This document shows positions 53,406 through 62,280 of a stretch of DNA of 64,000 nucleotides, piece after piece. The stretch spans positions 1 to 64,000 of the forward strand of contig CAMSSU010000003.1 in assembly GCA_947063485.1 (NCBI GenBank), in the 5' to 3' direction. The translations under genes and the position numbers were made by a program. Position 1 is the first letter of the stretch, and every line of letters starts with the position of its first letter. The notes under the pieces are model-generated. The model was not told the DNA's origin and made no database searches. It was given only the letters and a program-made list of their open reading frames with translations. The DNA is from an uncultured Clostridia bacterium. GTDB taxonomy: Bacteria > Bacillota > Clostridia > Christensenellales > Christensenellaceae.

Positions 53406-54041
53406 CTATTTCTCCAGCCCAAGCGTTCTAAGATAATCCCGGATTACGCGCACACTCCTTTCGTATCCCAGCCGGCTGGTATTGATGCACAGATCGTAGT
53501 TGCTGGCATCCTCCCAATCCCGGCCGGTGTAGTAGCGGTAGTAGGTTCTGCGGTTTTTATCCGTCTTTTCGATGATGCGCTCGGCGTCTTTTCTGCTCCA
53601 GGCATACATCTCCATGACGTTTTTGATGCAGGCCTCCCGCTCCGCATAGATGAACAGCCGCACGAGGTTTTCCCGGCCTTCCAAAATATAATCGGCACAG
53701 CGGCCCACCATGATGCAGTTCTCCTCCCGCTGGGCCAGGCCTTTGATGATCTGCGCCTGGAATTTGAAGAGATTGTCGTCCGAGACGAACTCACTGCTCT
53801 CCGGGCGGGTATTGGGCTTTTCATGGCGGTATTCGCCGTCTTTGCGCAGCAGCCTTCTGCGCTTGCCCTTCTCTTCCAGCATGCCGAACAGGCCTTCATA
53901 GATGCCGCTCTCTTCCGAGGCCATGCGCAAAATATCCCTGTCGTAATACTCGATGCCCAGCTCCCCGGCCAGCATCTGGCCGATGGTCTTTCCGCCGCTG
54001 CCAAAGCCTCTTGCAATCGTGATAACGTAGTTTTTGCTCAT
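53406..54041 (-). CDS. Cytidylate-kinase-like P-loop protein
   Basis: A 211-residue nucleoside-kinase-like protein of the AAA_26/cytidylate-kinase-2 family. The P-loop is a variant, GFGSGGKTIG (residues 12-21), and EYYDRDILRMASEESG and NCIMVGRCADYIL follow as in family members. The Lys-Arg rich middle (KGKRRRLLRK) is likely part of the lid. It follows livF by 18 bases in the same direction and is probably co-transcribed. Substrate uncertain; canonical Cmk is longer in its NMP-binding domain. Confidence 0.8.
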   Translation of the reverse strand: MSKNYVITIARGFGSGGKTIGQMLAGELGIEYYDRDILRMASEESGIYEGLFGMLEEKGKRRRLLRKDGEYRHEKPNTRPESSEFVSDDNLFKFQAQIIKGLAQREENCIMVGRCADYILEGRENLVRLFIYAEREACIKNVMEMYAWSRKDAERIIEKTDKNRRTYYRYYTGRDWEDASNYDLCINTSRLGYERSVRVIRDYLRTLGLEK

Positions 54042-54059
54042 ATGCGCCTCCTTTTTGGG

Positions 54060-54764
54060 CTATTCGCCCAGATATGCTTTTTTCACCGAATCGTCGCTCA
54101 GCAAATCTTTTGCATTTCCCTCCAGCACAATCTTTCCCGTCTCTAAAACATACGCCCGGTCTGCGATGGAAAGAACTTTCCTCGCGTTCTGCTCGACGAC
54201 GAGCACCGTCGTCCCGGCGGCGTTGATCTCCCGGATGATATCGAACACTTCGCTGACCAGCAGGGGTGAAAGCCCCATGGAGGGCTCATCCATCAGGATG
54301 ATTTTGGGGCGGGACATGAGCGCCCGGCCCATGGCCAGCATCTGCTGCTCGCCGCCCGAAAGCGTCCCGGCGATCTGTGTGCGGCGCTCCCTAAGCCGCG
54401 GGAAGCGGGAATAGACCATTTCCAGCGAATCAGCGATTTCCTTCTTATCCTTGCGGGTAAACGCCCCCAGCCGCAGGTTTTCCAGAACGGTCAGCTCCTG
54501 GAAAATGCGCCGCCCCTCGGGCACATGCGCCATGCCCAGCGAGACGATCTTATGCGCGGGAGTTTTGAGCAAATCTGCGCCGTCGAAGCGGATGCTGCCG
54601 CCCCTCGGCTGGATGAGCCCGGTGATGGTCTGCAAAATCGTCGTCTTGCCGGCGCCGTTTGCGCCAATCAGCGCCACGATCTCCCCCTGCCCGACCTCGA
54701 AGGAGACGCCCTTCACCGCGCCGATGACGCCATAGGATACACTTAAGTTTTCTACTTTCAGCAT
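54060..54764 (-). CDS. livF: Branched-chain amino acid ABC transporter, ATPase LivF
   Basis: Second ATPase of the LIV system, 234 residues. Walker A GANGAGKTT, signature LSGGEQQMLAMGRALMSRP, Walker B IILMDEPSMGLSPLL, and switch VLVVEQNARKVLSIADRAYV are intact. AGGAGG lies before the ATG; 12 bases after livG. Confidence 0.94.
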   Translation of the reverse strand: MLKVENLSVSYGVIGAVKGVSFEVGQGEIVALIGANGAGKTTILQTITGLIQPRGGSIRFDGADLLKTPAHKIVSLGMAHVPEGRRIFQELTVLENLRLGAFTRKDKKEIADSLEMVYSRFPRLRERRTQIAGTLSGGEQQMLAMGRALMSRPKIILMDEPSMGLSPLLVSEVFDIIREINAAGTTVLVVEQNARKVLSIADRAYVLETGKIVLEGNAKDLLSDDSVKKAYLGE

Positions 54765-54776
54765 GGCTTCTCCTCC

Positions 54777-55538
54777 TTATTCCTCGCCTAAATATGCGGT
54801 AATGACTTCCGGGTTGGCCAGCACCTGGCTGGTTTGGCCGTGGGCCAGCTCCTGCCCGAAGTTGAGCACGCTGACCTGCTCGCAGATGCCCGCGACCAGC
54901 TTCATATCATGCTCGATGAGCAGAATCGTCATATGGAAGTGTTCCCGGACGAAGCGGATGGTATCCATCAGCTCGGCAGTCTCCCCCGGGTTCATGCCCG
55001 CCGCAGGCTCATCCAGCAGCAGGAGCTTGGGGTTCGTCGCCAAAGCCCGGGCGATTTCCAGCTTGCGCTGCTTGCCGTAGGGCAGGCCGGAGGCCAGATA
55101 ATCCCGCTCGCCATCCAGGCCAAAGACGGCCAGCAGCTCCATGGCCTTCTCATCCAGCGCGGCCTCCTCCTTAAAATACCGGGGCAGCCGCAGCACGCTC
55201 TCCAAAAACGAGCAGTGCCCGCTGTTATGCAGGCCGACTTTGACGTTTTCGATGACGCTCATATTCTGGAAAAGCCGGATATTCTGAAAGGTTCTGGCGA
55301 TGCCTTTTTTGTTGATCTCGATGGGGGCCTTGCCCGTGAGGTTCTCGCCGTCCAGGAAGAAGGAGCCGGTTGTGGGCTGGTAGACGCCGGTCAGCAGGTT
55401 GAACACGGTAGTTTTGCCCGCGCCGTTGGGGCCGATGAGCCCATAGAGCGCGCCCTGCTCCACCTGAAGGTTAAAGTGATCCACGGCGTGCAGGCCGCCA
55501 AACGTGATGCCCAAATTCTTTACTTCCAGCAGTGCCAT
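54777..55538 (-). CDS. livG: Branched-chain amino acid ABC transporter, ATPase LivG
   Basis: First ATPase of the LIV system, 253 residues. Walker A GPNGAGKTT, signature LPYGKQRKLEIARALAT, and Walker B LLLLDEPAAGMNPGE, the variant signature being typical of LivG; IEHDMKLVAGICEQVSVLNF is the switch. The ATG directly abuts the livM stop codon. Confidence 0.94.
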   Translation of the reverse strand: MALLEVKNLGITFGGLHAVDHFNLQVEQGALYGLIGPNGAGKTTVFNLLTGVYQPTTGSFFLDGENLTGKAPIEINKKGIARTFQNIRLFQNMSVIENVKVGLHNSGHCSFLESVLRLPRYFKEEAALDEKAMELLAVFGLDGERDYLASGLPYGKQRKLEIARALATNPKLLLLDEPAAGMNPGETAELMDTIRFVREHFHMTILLIEHDMKLVAGICEQVSVLNFGQELAHGQTSQVLANPEVITAYLGEE

Positions 55539-56504
55539 TTACGCCACCTCCCCTTTTTTGGCCTTTTTGCCACTTTTGCGGATCAGCTTATTCTTGAGCG
55601 CCGCGAACCTGGGCGACGCATTGAGCAGCATGATGACGATGAGCACGATGGCATAGGCCAGCATGCGGTAGTCCTCCATGCCCCGGAGCACTTCGGGCAG
55701 CACGGTTACGATGATGGCCGAGAGGATGGAGCCGCGGATGGAGCCCATGCCGCCCAGCACGACGATGACCAGAATCTCGATGGATTTGTTGAAATCGAAG
55801 GTATCCGGCTTTAAGATGCCCAGGTTGTGCCCATAGAGCACCCCGGCCACCCCGGCGAAGAACGCGGCGACCGTGAAGGCCAGCAGCTTATAGTAGACGA
55901 CGTTGATGCCCGCGGATTCCGCCGCGATGACGTTGTCCCGAATGGCGCAGATGGCCCGGCCGTGCCGGGATTTGACCAGGTTGGAGATGATGACAACCGT
56001 GATGGCCGCGACGATGAACACGATGGTAAATGTCGAAGCCTTTTCGATTTTCTTTAAACCGCCGGCGCCGCCCGTAAAGGAGAGGTTGGTAACCACCGAG
56101 CGGATGATCTCCCCAAAGGCCAGGGTTACGATGGCAAGGTAGTCTCCCTTGAGGCGCAGGGCAGGGATGCCGATGATGATGCCAAAAAGCGCCGCCACCA
56201 GGCCGCCCACCAGCATACCCAGCGGGAATTTGATTGCCATGGGCAGCGTGCTGTTTAGCGTAAACAGGCAGCCCGCATACGCGCCGACGGACATGAAGCC
56301 AGCGTGCCCAAGCGTCAGCTCGCCCAGAAAGCCCACCGTGAGGTTGAGCGAGACGGCCAGGATGATATTGACCCCCACCGGCACCAGCAGGCTCTGGAAA
56401 TGCCGGGAGAGCGCCCCGGCCTGCGCCAGCGCGAAGATGACGCCATAGACGGCCAGCGCAAAGAGGGCTGTGAAAATATTCTTCTTATTCAGCATTTTTT
56501 TCAT
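55539..56504 (-). CDS. livM: Branched-chain amino acid ABC transporter, permease LivM
   Basis: Membrane subunit of 321 residues with about nine or ten helices. Typical segments: VGFLGELTLGHAGFMSVGAYAG, LRLKGDYLAIVTLAFGEIIR, AICAIRDNVIAAESAGINVV and VIVVLGGMGSIRGSIL. AGGAGG precedes the ATG; nine bases after livH. Confidence 0.94.
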   Translation of the reverse strand: MKKMLNKKNIFTALFALAVYGVIFALAQAGALSRHFQSLLVPVGVNIILAVSLNLTVGFLGELTLGHAGFMSVGAYAGCLFTLNSTLPMAIKFPLGMLVGGLVAALFGIIIGIPALRLKGDYLAIVTLAFGEIIRSVVTNLSFTGGAGGLKKIEKASTFTIVFIVAAITVVIISNLVKSRHGRAICAIRDNVIAAESAGINVVYYKLLAFTVAAFFAGVAGVLYGHNLGILKPDTFDFNKSIEILVIVVLGGMGSIRGSILSAIIVTVLPEVLRGMEDYRMLAYAIVLIVIMLLNASPRFAALKNKLIRKSGKKAKKGEVA

Positions 56505-56513
56505 GGCCGCCTC

Positions 56514-57389
56514 CTACACTTTCTCGATTTTCTTGCGGCCCAGCAGCCCTGCCGGGCGCACCAGCAGCACCAGGATGAGCACGCCGAACACGATGGCATC
56601 CGAGAGCTGCGTGGAGATATAGGCCTGGGAGAAGCTCTCGATGACGCCCAGCAAAACGCCGCCCAGCATTGCGCCGGGGATGGAGCCGATGCCCCCGAGC
56701 ACCGCCGCGACGAACGCCTTGATGCCGGGCAGAGAGCCGGTATACGGGCCGACGAACCCATAGGAGCTGACGAACAGCACGCCCGCCACCGCCGCCAGGC
56801 CGGAGCCGATGGCGAAGGTGATGGAGATGGTGCGGTTGACGTTGATGCCCATGAGCTGCGCCGCGCCCCGGTCTTCCGAGAGGGCCAGCATGGCCCGGCC
56901 GGTTTTGGTTTTCTTGATGAACAGCGTCAGCGAAACCATGATGATAACCGTAACGCCCAGCGTCACGATGGATTCGCCCGTCAGCTCGACCGAGCCCAGG
57001 TAGATGCTCGGGATATTGATGACCGAGGCGACTTTCTGCTGCTGGGATCCGAAGAGGAGCAGGGCCAGGCTTTGCAGGAAATAGCTGACGCCAATGGCCG
57101 TAATGAGCACGGCCAGCGGAGAGGAGTTTCTAAGCGGCTTATAGGCGACTTTTTCCAGGACGACGCCCAGGACGGCGCAGAAGACGATGCTGAAAAGCAC
57201 GCCAAGATAGGGCGAAAAGCCCAGCATGCTGGCCGAGACCGAAAGCGTATATGCCCCGACCATAATGACATCGCCGTGCGCGAAGTTCAGCATCTTGGCG
57301 ATGCCATAGACCATGGTATACCCAAGAGCGATGAGCGCATAGATGCTCCCGCGGTTCAGGCCGTTTAACAGCTGCTCAAAAAATTCCAA
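56514..57389 (-). CDS. livH: Branched-chain amino acid ABC transporter, permease LivH
   Basis: Membrane subunit of 291 residues. GSIYALIALGYTMVYGIAKM at the N-terminus and FVAAVLGGIGSIPGAMLGG near the end are family hallmarks. The start is TTG 57389, seven bases after GAGGTGG. An attenuator-like hairpin separates it from the binding-protein gene. Confidence 0.93.
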   Translation of the reverse strand: MEFFEQLLNGLNRGSIYALIALGYTMVYGIAKMLNFAHGDVIMVGAYTLSVSASMLGFSPYLGVLFSIVFCAVLGVVLEKVAYKPLRNSSPLAVLITAIGVSYFLQSLALLLFGSQQQKVASVINIPSIYLGSVELTGESIVTLGVTVIIMVSLTLFIKKTKTGRAMLALSEDRGAAQLMGINVNRTISITFAIGSGLAAVAGVLFVSSYGFVGPYTGSLPGIKAFVAAVLGGIGSIPGAMLGGVLLGVIESFSQAYISTQLSDAIVFGVLILVLLVRPAGLLGRKKIEKV

Positions 57390-57411
57390 TTAGAATCCAC
57401 CTCATCTCTTT

Positions 57412-57448
57412 CAAAACGCCAAAGGAGACGCGTTGCCGTCTCCTTTGG
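57412..57448 (-). terminator. Intra-operon hairpin after livK (partial terminator)
   Basis: CCAAAGGAGACG/CGTCTCCTTTGG stem with a short loop, followed on the minus strand by CGTTTTG. It probably lets the binding protein be made in excess over the permease genes. Confidence 0.75.
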
Positions 57449-57487
57449 GTTTGCCAACTGCTGGCTTGTTCTGTTTGCGCGCGGCGC

Positions 57488-58681
57488 TTATTTGCCGACG
57501 TACTGGCCGTTCTCGATGACGGCGACGCGCGCTGCCTTATTGGGCTCGCCTTCTTTTGTGAAGGTCATCTCGCCGGTGATGCCCGGGACGGTGATCTCCG
57601 TCATAGCGGCGATGATGGCATCGTTATCCATGCTGCCCGCCTTTTCGATGGCGGCTTTGATGGTATAGATGGCGTCGTAGGCATCTGCCGCGAACTGATC
57701 CGGATCCGCGCCGAACTTGGCTTTATAATCCGCGACAAACTTCTGAACTGCCTCGTCCTCGGAGTTGGCGACAAACGGCGTCAGATAGACGGCGCCTTCG
57801 ATATTGGTGGTATCGCCCTCCAGCTGAGCGATCACGCCGTCCCAGCCGTCGCAGCCGTAGTAGGGCAGCTTGAGGCCGACGTTGACAGCCTGGTTCGAGA
57901 TGTAGGCGACTTCCGTGTAGTAGATGGGCAGGAACAGCGCCTCCGCATCCGTCGCCTTGATTTTGGTCAGCTGGGTTTTGAAATCCACATCGCCGTTTGT
58001 GAAGCTCTCTGCGGCGACAATCGTGCCGCCCAGCGCCTCGAACTCGTCAACGAACGCTTCGTAGATGCCCGAGCTGTAATCACTGGAGACATCATAGATG
58101 ACGGCGACTTTGCGCACGCCCTCTTCATACATATAGTTTGCCATCGAGCGGCCCTGGAGCGGGTCTGTAAAGCAGATGCGGAAGCAGTTGTCATACTGCG
58201 CGCAGGCCTCGGCCGAGCCGGAAGGCGTGATCTGCAAAATGCCGTCTTTGGAAGATTCATCCGTCACGGCGATGCAGGGGTCGCTGGTAACCGTGCCCAT
58301 CAGAACCTGCATTCCCTCGTCCATCAGCTTGCTGTAAGCGGAAAGCGCTTTTTCAGCGTCGCTCTCGTCGTCCTCGAAGAGGTATTTGATCTGCTTGCCG
58401 TTAATGCCGCCGGCGGCGTTGATCTCGTCCACTGCCAGCTGGGCGCCCTGCTTGACGGAAATGCCGTAAGAAGCCGCGCCGCCCGTTACCGGGCCGATTC
58501 CGCCAATGACGATCTCTTCGCCGTCATCGGCCGCCGGCGTGCTCTCGCCGGGCTGTTCTGGCTGCGAAGAAGGCTCTCCGCCGGTGGGCTCATCGCCGCC
58601 CTTGGCAGCGCAGCCCGCGAAGCATGCAGCCAGCATCATCATTGCAACGATCACTGCAACCAAAGATGCAAAACGTTTCAT
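57488..58681 (-). CDS. livK: Branched-chain amino acid-binding lipoprotein LivK
   Basis: A 397-residue type I periplasmic binding protein (Peripla_BP_6), likely for Leu/Ile/Val. The signal region has two candidate lipobox cysteines (LAAC and FAGC); the Thr/Pro/Glu-rich linker follows. The mature domain begins IVIGGIGPVTGGAASYGISV and includes LLMGTVTSDP-like and VIYDVSSDYSSGIYE segments. First gene of the liv operon. Confidence 0.92.
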   Translation of the reverse strand: MKRFASLVAVIVAMMMLAACFAGCAAKGGDEPTGGEPSSQPEQPGESTPAADDGEEIVIGGIGPVTGGAASYGISVKQGAQLAVDEINAAGGINGKQIKYLFEDDESDAEKALSAYSKLMDEGMQVLMGTVTSDPCIAVTDESSKDGILQITPSGSAEACAQYDNCFRICFTDPLQGRSMANYMYEEGVRKVAVIYDVSSDYSSGIYEAFVDEFEALGGTIVAAESFTNGDVDFKTQLTKIKATDAEALFLPIYYTEVAYISNQAVNVGLKLPYYGCDGWDGVIAQLEGDTTNIEGAVYLTPFVANSEDEAVQKFVADYKAKFGADPDQFAADAYDAIYTIKAAIEKAGSMDNDAIIAAMTEITVPGITGEMTFTKEGEPNKAARVAVIENGQYVGK

Positions 58682-58770
58682 GTTTCTGTTCCTCCATACT
58701 CATAAAATGAAAACTTTTTCACTCCTGGGCGCCCATGGCAACGCGCGGAAATCCAGGAATATTTTTATAT

Positions 58771-58800
58771 ACTATATCGCTAAAAAGCGCCTGCTGTCAA
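58771..58800 (-). promoter_or_regulatory. Promoter of the liv operon
   Basis: TTGACA and TATAGT on the minus strand, separated by 18 bases, about 90 bases before livK. No T-box or leucine-specific leader was recognised. Confidence 0.75.
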
Positions 58801-58929
58801 GGAAAAAACGCAGATTTGCCCGGTTTTTTGCAGATTTTTGCAGGAACGCGCCTCTTTTCCTGCAAACGCGGTTTTCCGCCGGAAAAAAGCCCGCCTGCCG
58901 CAAGGCTTTTCAGCCCGGCGTTTTTCCTA

Positions 58930-58935
58930 TATAAT
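58930..58935 (+). promoter_or_regulatory. -10 element before the MBL gene
   Basis: TATAAT lies 22 bases before the start codon; no convincing -35, so the assignment is tentative. GGAGGG serves as the ribosome site. Confidence 0.4.
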
Positions 58936-58956
58936 GAAGGAAATGGAGGGAAAATT

Positions 58957-59709
58957 ATGCTGAAACAACTGACGGAGCATATCAAATATCTGCCCGCCTG
59001 CGAGCGGGGCGACCGGCCGGCACTGGCCTATATTGCCGGGCGAAACAGGGCGCTCATGGTGGACGCGGGCAACAGCCCGGCCCATGCGCGGCTGTTTCTT
59101 GAGGCACTGGAAGAGCAGGACTTGCCTGCGCCGGACTACATCGCCCTGACGCACTGGCATTGGGACCACTGTTTTGGCCTGGCCGCTCTCGCGGGGACCT
59201 CGCTTTGCAGTGCGGAGACGAACGCCAAGCTGGCCGAAATGGCGCGCTGGCAGTGGGACGACGCCAGCATGGCACAGCGTCTGCGGGACGGAACTGAAAT
59301 CGCCTTTTGCGACCAGAACATCAGGCTGGAATACCCGGATCGTGCCCAGATTGCCGTGCACACGGCGGATATTGCCTTTTCCGGCGCGCTTTGCCTGAAC
59401 CTCGGCGGCCTGACCGCCCAGCTTTTGCCGCTGCCCAACTCTCACGCGGCGGGCAGTCTGGCGGTTTTTGTCCCGGAAGAGAAGGCGCTGATTTTGGGGG
59501 ACATCATCTGCGAGGATTTTTACGGCAGCAACCCGCCGGCGCACGATCCCGCAAAACTGGCGGGGATGATAGAGGCGCTGGAGGCGTTGGATTTTGAAGT
59601 TGTGCTTTATGGGCACGGCGAGCCAGCCGCGGAGCCCAAGGCAGATCTGATGGGGTATTTGCGAAAAATGCTGGCGGCCTGCGGCGCCCAGGAAAAAGAG
59701 CGCGGTTAG
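58957..59709 (+). CDS. MBL-fold metallohydrolase
   Basis: A 250-residue metallo-beta-lactamase-fold hydrolase. The dimetal motif is THWHWDHCFG, with further ligands at LPNSHAAGS, ILGDIICEDF and LYGHGEP. Substrate unknown. ATG 58957 follows GGAGGG; the frame runs back to 58735 but the added residues are not conserved. Monocistronic, followed by palindromic repeats. Confidence 0.85.
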   Translation: MLKQLTEHIKYLPACERGDRPALAYIAGRNRALMVDAGNSPAHARLFLEALEEQDLPAPDYIALTHWHWDHCFGLAALAGTSLCSAETNAKLAEMARWQWDDASMAQRLRDGTEIAFCDQNIRLEYPDRAQIAVHTADIAFSGALCLNLGGLTAQLLPLPNSHAAGSLAVFVPEEKALILGDIICEDFYGSNPPAHDPAKLAGMIEALEALDFEVVLYGHGEPAAEPKADLMGYLRKMLAACGAQEKERG

Positions 59710-59741
59710 AAAGCGCTCATTTTTGCGGGTTGTTTGAGGGG

Positions 59742-59941
59742 AAAGGGCAGGGGCGTTGAGCTGACATGGGGCTTCGCCCCATACCCCCTTTACAAAAAAG
59801 AAAAACAATTAGGCAAAGGGCAAGGGCCATTGGCTGACATGGGGGCAATGCCCCCATACCCCCCCTTTATAGGAAAAGGCAAAATGATGGGGCAAAAGGT
59901 CAAGGGCTATTAGGTAAACATGGGGCTTCGCCCCATACCCC
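59742..59941 (+). repeat. Palindromic intergenic repeat, cluster 4 (three copies)
   Basis: Copies at 59742-59787, 59815-59865 and 59896-59941, all plus orientation. The last two, with the spacer GGAAAAGGCAAAATGAT, recur almost unchanged at 60493-60616. No gene in 59710-60009. Confidence 0.92.
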
Positions 59942-60009
59942 ACACTTGGGGTGGTATTTGGTCAGCAGGGATCTAAAACGCTCCTATACCCCTTTGCGGA
60001 GGAAAAACA

Positions 60010-60471
60010 ATGAAACTTCGGCTTGCGGCAACGGACGATTTACAAACGCTTATCTCTCTGCGCCTGGGCTACCTGCGCACAGATTACGCGGTGCTCTCCC
60101 CCCAGCAGGAACGGCAGATTACTGCCCAGCTGGAGAAGTACTTTCCCGGGCATCTGGGCAGGGACTGCTTCGCATATCTCGCGGAAGAACAGGGCGCGGC
60201 TGTGGCCTGCGCGTTTCTTATTCTCTCGGAAAAGCCGGCAAACCCGTCCTTTCCCACGGGCAAAACGGGAACGCTGATGAACGTCTATACCCTGCCCGAG
60301 CATCGCCGCAGGGGTTATGCCAGCGCCCTTGTCGAGCGCATAATCGCAGATGCCCGGCAGATGAGGCTCTCATATCTGGAACTCAAGGCAACGGAGGACG
60401 GCTTGCCGCTCTACCAAAAACTGGGCTTTTGGAAGAAGCTTCGGATTACACAGCCATGCGGCTGGTTTTGA
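60010..60471 (+). CDS. GNAT-family N-acetyltransferase
   Basis: A 153-residue GNAT protein. Acetyl-CoA loop: NVYTLPEHRRRGYASALVER; late motif: YLELKATEDGLPLYQKLGFW. GGAGG lies just before the ATG. The gene is bracketed by two near-identical direct repeats made of palindromic elements (59815-59941 and 60493-60616), which suggests it was moved or could be deleted as a unit. Confidence 0.82.
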   Translation: MKLRLAATDDLQTLISLRLGYLRTDYAVLSPQQERQITAQLEKYFPGHLGRDCFAYLAEEQGAAVACAFLILSEKPANPSFPTGKTGTLMNVYTLPEHRRRGYASALVERIIADARQMRLSYLELKATEDGLPLYQKLGFWKKLRITQPCGWF

Positions 60472-60492
60472 TTTAGCGGCAATTTGGGGGGC

Positions 60493-60616
60493 AAGGTCAA
60501 GGGCTATTAGCTGACATGGGGGCAATGCTTCCATACCCCCTTTACAGGAAAAGGCAAAATGATAGGGCAAAAGGTCAAGGGCCATTAAGTAAACATGGGG
60601 CTTCGCCCCATACCCC
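60493..60616 (+). repeat. Palindromic intergenic repeat, cluster 5 (two copies)
   Basis: Copies at 60493-60540 and 60571-60616, plus orientation. Together they duplicate the pair at 59815-59941. No gene is recognised in 60472-60820 beyond these repeats and the terminator. Confidence 0.92.
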
Positions 60617-60771
60617 TTTACGGAGAAACAGAAAAAAGCGGCGGAACGGCTTGGCCGAAACAGGCAGGAACTCTGCGGCCATGGGGGGAGCGCTCGCCTC
60701 CTATGTCTGCATCCTGATTCCGGCCGGAGTTCCATCACGTCATGGCCTGCATCTGCCGAAATTCGTGGCAC

Positions 60772-60800
60772 AAAAAAGCTCCCTGCAAATTGCAGGGAGC
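60772..60800 (-). terminator. Terminator of sugar-binding protein 1
   Basis: GCTCCCTGCAA/TTGCAGGGAGC stem, followed by TTTTTT on the minus strand; identical in core to the terminator at 62233. Confidence 0.9.
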
Positions 60801-60820
60801 CTTCTTTAATTTAATTTGGA

Positions 60821-61864
60821 TTAAGCGTCGAGCAGCTGCAGATCCTTCAGGATCGCGCGGGTCTCTTCGTTGTTCTCCATGGAATCCTTATCAACAATAG
60901 CGGAACCGCTGTCGATGAATTCCGGAACTTCCTCGCCGAGGGCAGCCTTGTAAGCCGTCATCGTGCCGGTGTAGCCCATGTTGAACGGGTTCTGCGTAAC
61001 AACAGCTGCAACCGTGCCATCTTTGATGTACTCGATGGAAACAGGCGTGATGTCGATAGCGACCAGTTTCACTTCGCCAACTCTGCCAGCTTCCTGAACT
61101 GCGGAAAGAACCGGAGCCAGGTTGCCTTCGCAGCCGGTGATGAAGCCGCCGAAGTCTTTCTTAGCCGTCAGCGTGTCGCGAGCGAACGTCAGGTCAGCGT
61201 CGGTTACGCTGTAGGTGAAGAACAGCTGATAGAGCTCCATATCCGGGAAGTTCTCTTCGATATAGTCTCTAGCACCCCAGGAGCGCTGGCCGTTGGTGAT
61301 AACGCCGTCGTTCCAGTTAACCATTGCCCACATGCCCTTGCCGTCCATAGCTTTGCCCAGGGCTTCGCCAGCCAGCAGGCCCAGCTTGTAGTTATCCGAA
61401 GAAACCAGGCAGACCGGCCAATCGGAATCAGCGGAGCAGTCGAACAGAACAACAGGAATGTTCTTGTCCTGGCAGATGCCCATTGCGCCGCCAACAGCAG
61501 CGGAGTCAGCAGGTGCGACAGCCAGAGCGTCGACGTCTCTAGCAACAGCAGCCTCGATCATCTCGATCTGAGCCTGCAGGTTGGTGGAGTCGTCCGGGCC
61601 GTTGAAGGTGCATTTAACGCCTTTTTCAGCCAGCTCGTCGATAGCCTTGTCAACGCCTCTCATAACGTCGGACCAGAAGGAGCCGTTGTATGTCTGCAGG
61701 ATAACTGCAACTTCGCTCACTTCGCCGTCATTGCCGCCGGAAGTCTCAGTAGGCCCAACGATGGAGCTGGGGCCTTCGGGCTTCTCTTCGCCGCCCTTAG
61801 AGCAGGAGACGAACAGCATCGCGACCAGAAGGAGAGCGAGTACGATGGAAATAGTCTTTTTCAT
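60821..61864 (-). CDS. Sugar-type ABC transporter substrate-binding lipoprotein, copy 1
   Basis: A 347-residue Peripla_BP_4 (RbsB/XylF-type) lipoprotein. Signal peptide with lipobox FVSC, then a Gly/Glu/Pro linker, then VAVILQTYNGSFWSDVMRGV, DALAVAPADSAAVGGAMGIC and VVLFDCSADSDWPVCLVSSD typical of type I sugar-binding proteins. It has no permease or ATPase gene nearby and is a close tandem paralog of the protein at 62281. Codon bias suggests high expression. The ligand may be a sugar or a signal such as AI-2; not determined. Confidence 0.87.
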   Translation of the reverse strand: MKKTISIVLALLLVAMLFVSCSKGGEEKPEGPSSIVGPTETSGGNDGEVSEVAVILQTYNGSFWSDVMRGVDKAIDELAEKGVKCTFNGPDDSTNLQAQIEMIEAAVARDVDALAVAPADSAAVGGAMGICQDKNIPVVLFDCSADSDWPVCLVSSDNYKLGLLAGEALGKAMDGKGMWAMVNWNDGVITNGQRSWGARDYIEENFPDMELYQLFFTYSVTDADLTFARDTLTAKKDFGGFITGCEGNLAPVLSAVQEAGRVGEVKLVAIDITPVSIEYIKDGTVAAVVTQNPFNMGYTGTMTAYKAALGEEVPEFIDSGSAIVDKDSMENNEETRAILKDLQLLDA

Positions 61865-62232
61865 CTTTTCCTCCTATAAAATTGCCGGTAAAAATACCGG
61901 AAGATAGTTGCAGACCGAAGTGTGATGCCTTCGGCCGCTTTCTTGAACTAGAGTATATCAGCCGAAAAAATTTTTGTCTATACGATTTCTCGGGTTTATT
62001 TATACAAAAATGTCATATTCCTATGAAAATTGAATTTCGCAGTATGTAACAAAAAAGCTCCCTTCCCTATTTTGGCCGTTTTTTGCAAAAAGTGGGGCGC
62101 GGCTAAATGTTACAAAAAATCTGCTAAAAAATTTTAGAAATTTTTGGGATTCCTTGATTTTGTTTTGAAAAGAAGTTCCGGCCGGTTTTTCCGGCTGTTT
62201 TATATTCTATGCGGCGGGAGCTTTGGTGTGAT
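61865..62232. other. Gene-free interval between the tandem binding-protein genes
   Basis: About 370 bases, mostly AT-rich, without a recognisable gene. It holds the copy 1 promoter (61952-61980); nothing else is recognised. Confidence 0.7.
61952..61980 (-). promoter_or_regulatory. Promoter of sugar-binding protein 1
   Basis: TAGACA and TATACT on the minus strand, 17 bases apart, about 90 bases before the start codon. Confidence 0.65.
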
Positions 62233-62262
62233 AAAAAAGCTCCCTGCAAATTGCAGGGAGCT
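62233..62262 (-). terminator. Terminator of sugar-binding protein 2
   Basis: GCTCCCTGCAA/TTGCAGGGAGC stem followed by TTTTTT on the minus strand; a duplicate of the copy 1 terminator. Confidence 0.9.
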
Positions 62263-62280
62263 TTCTTTCCTTAATTTGGA

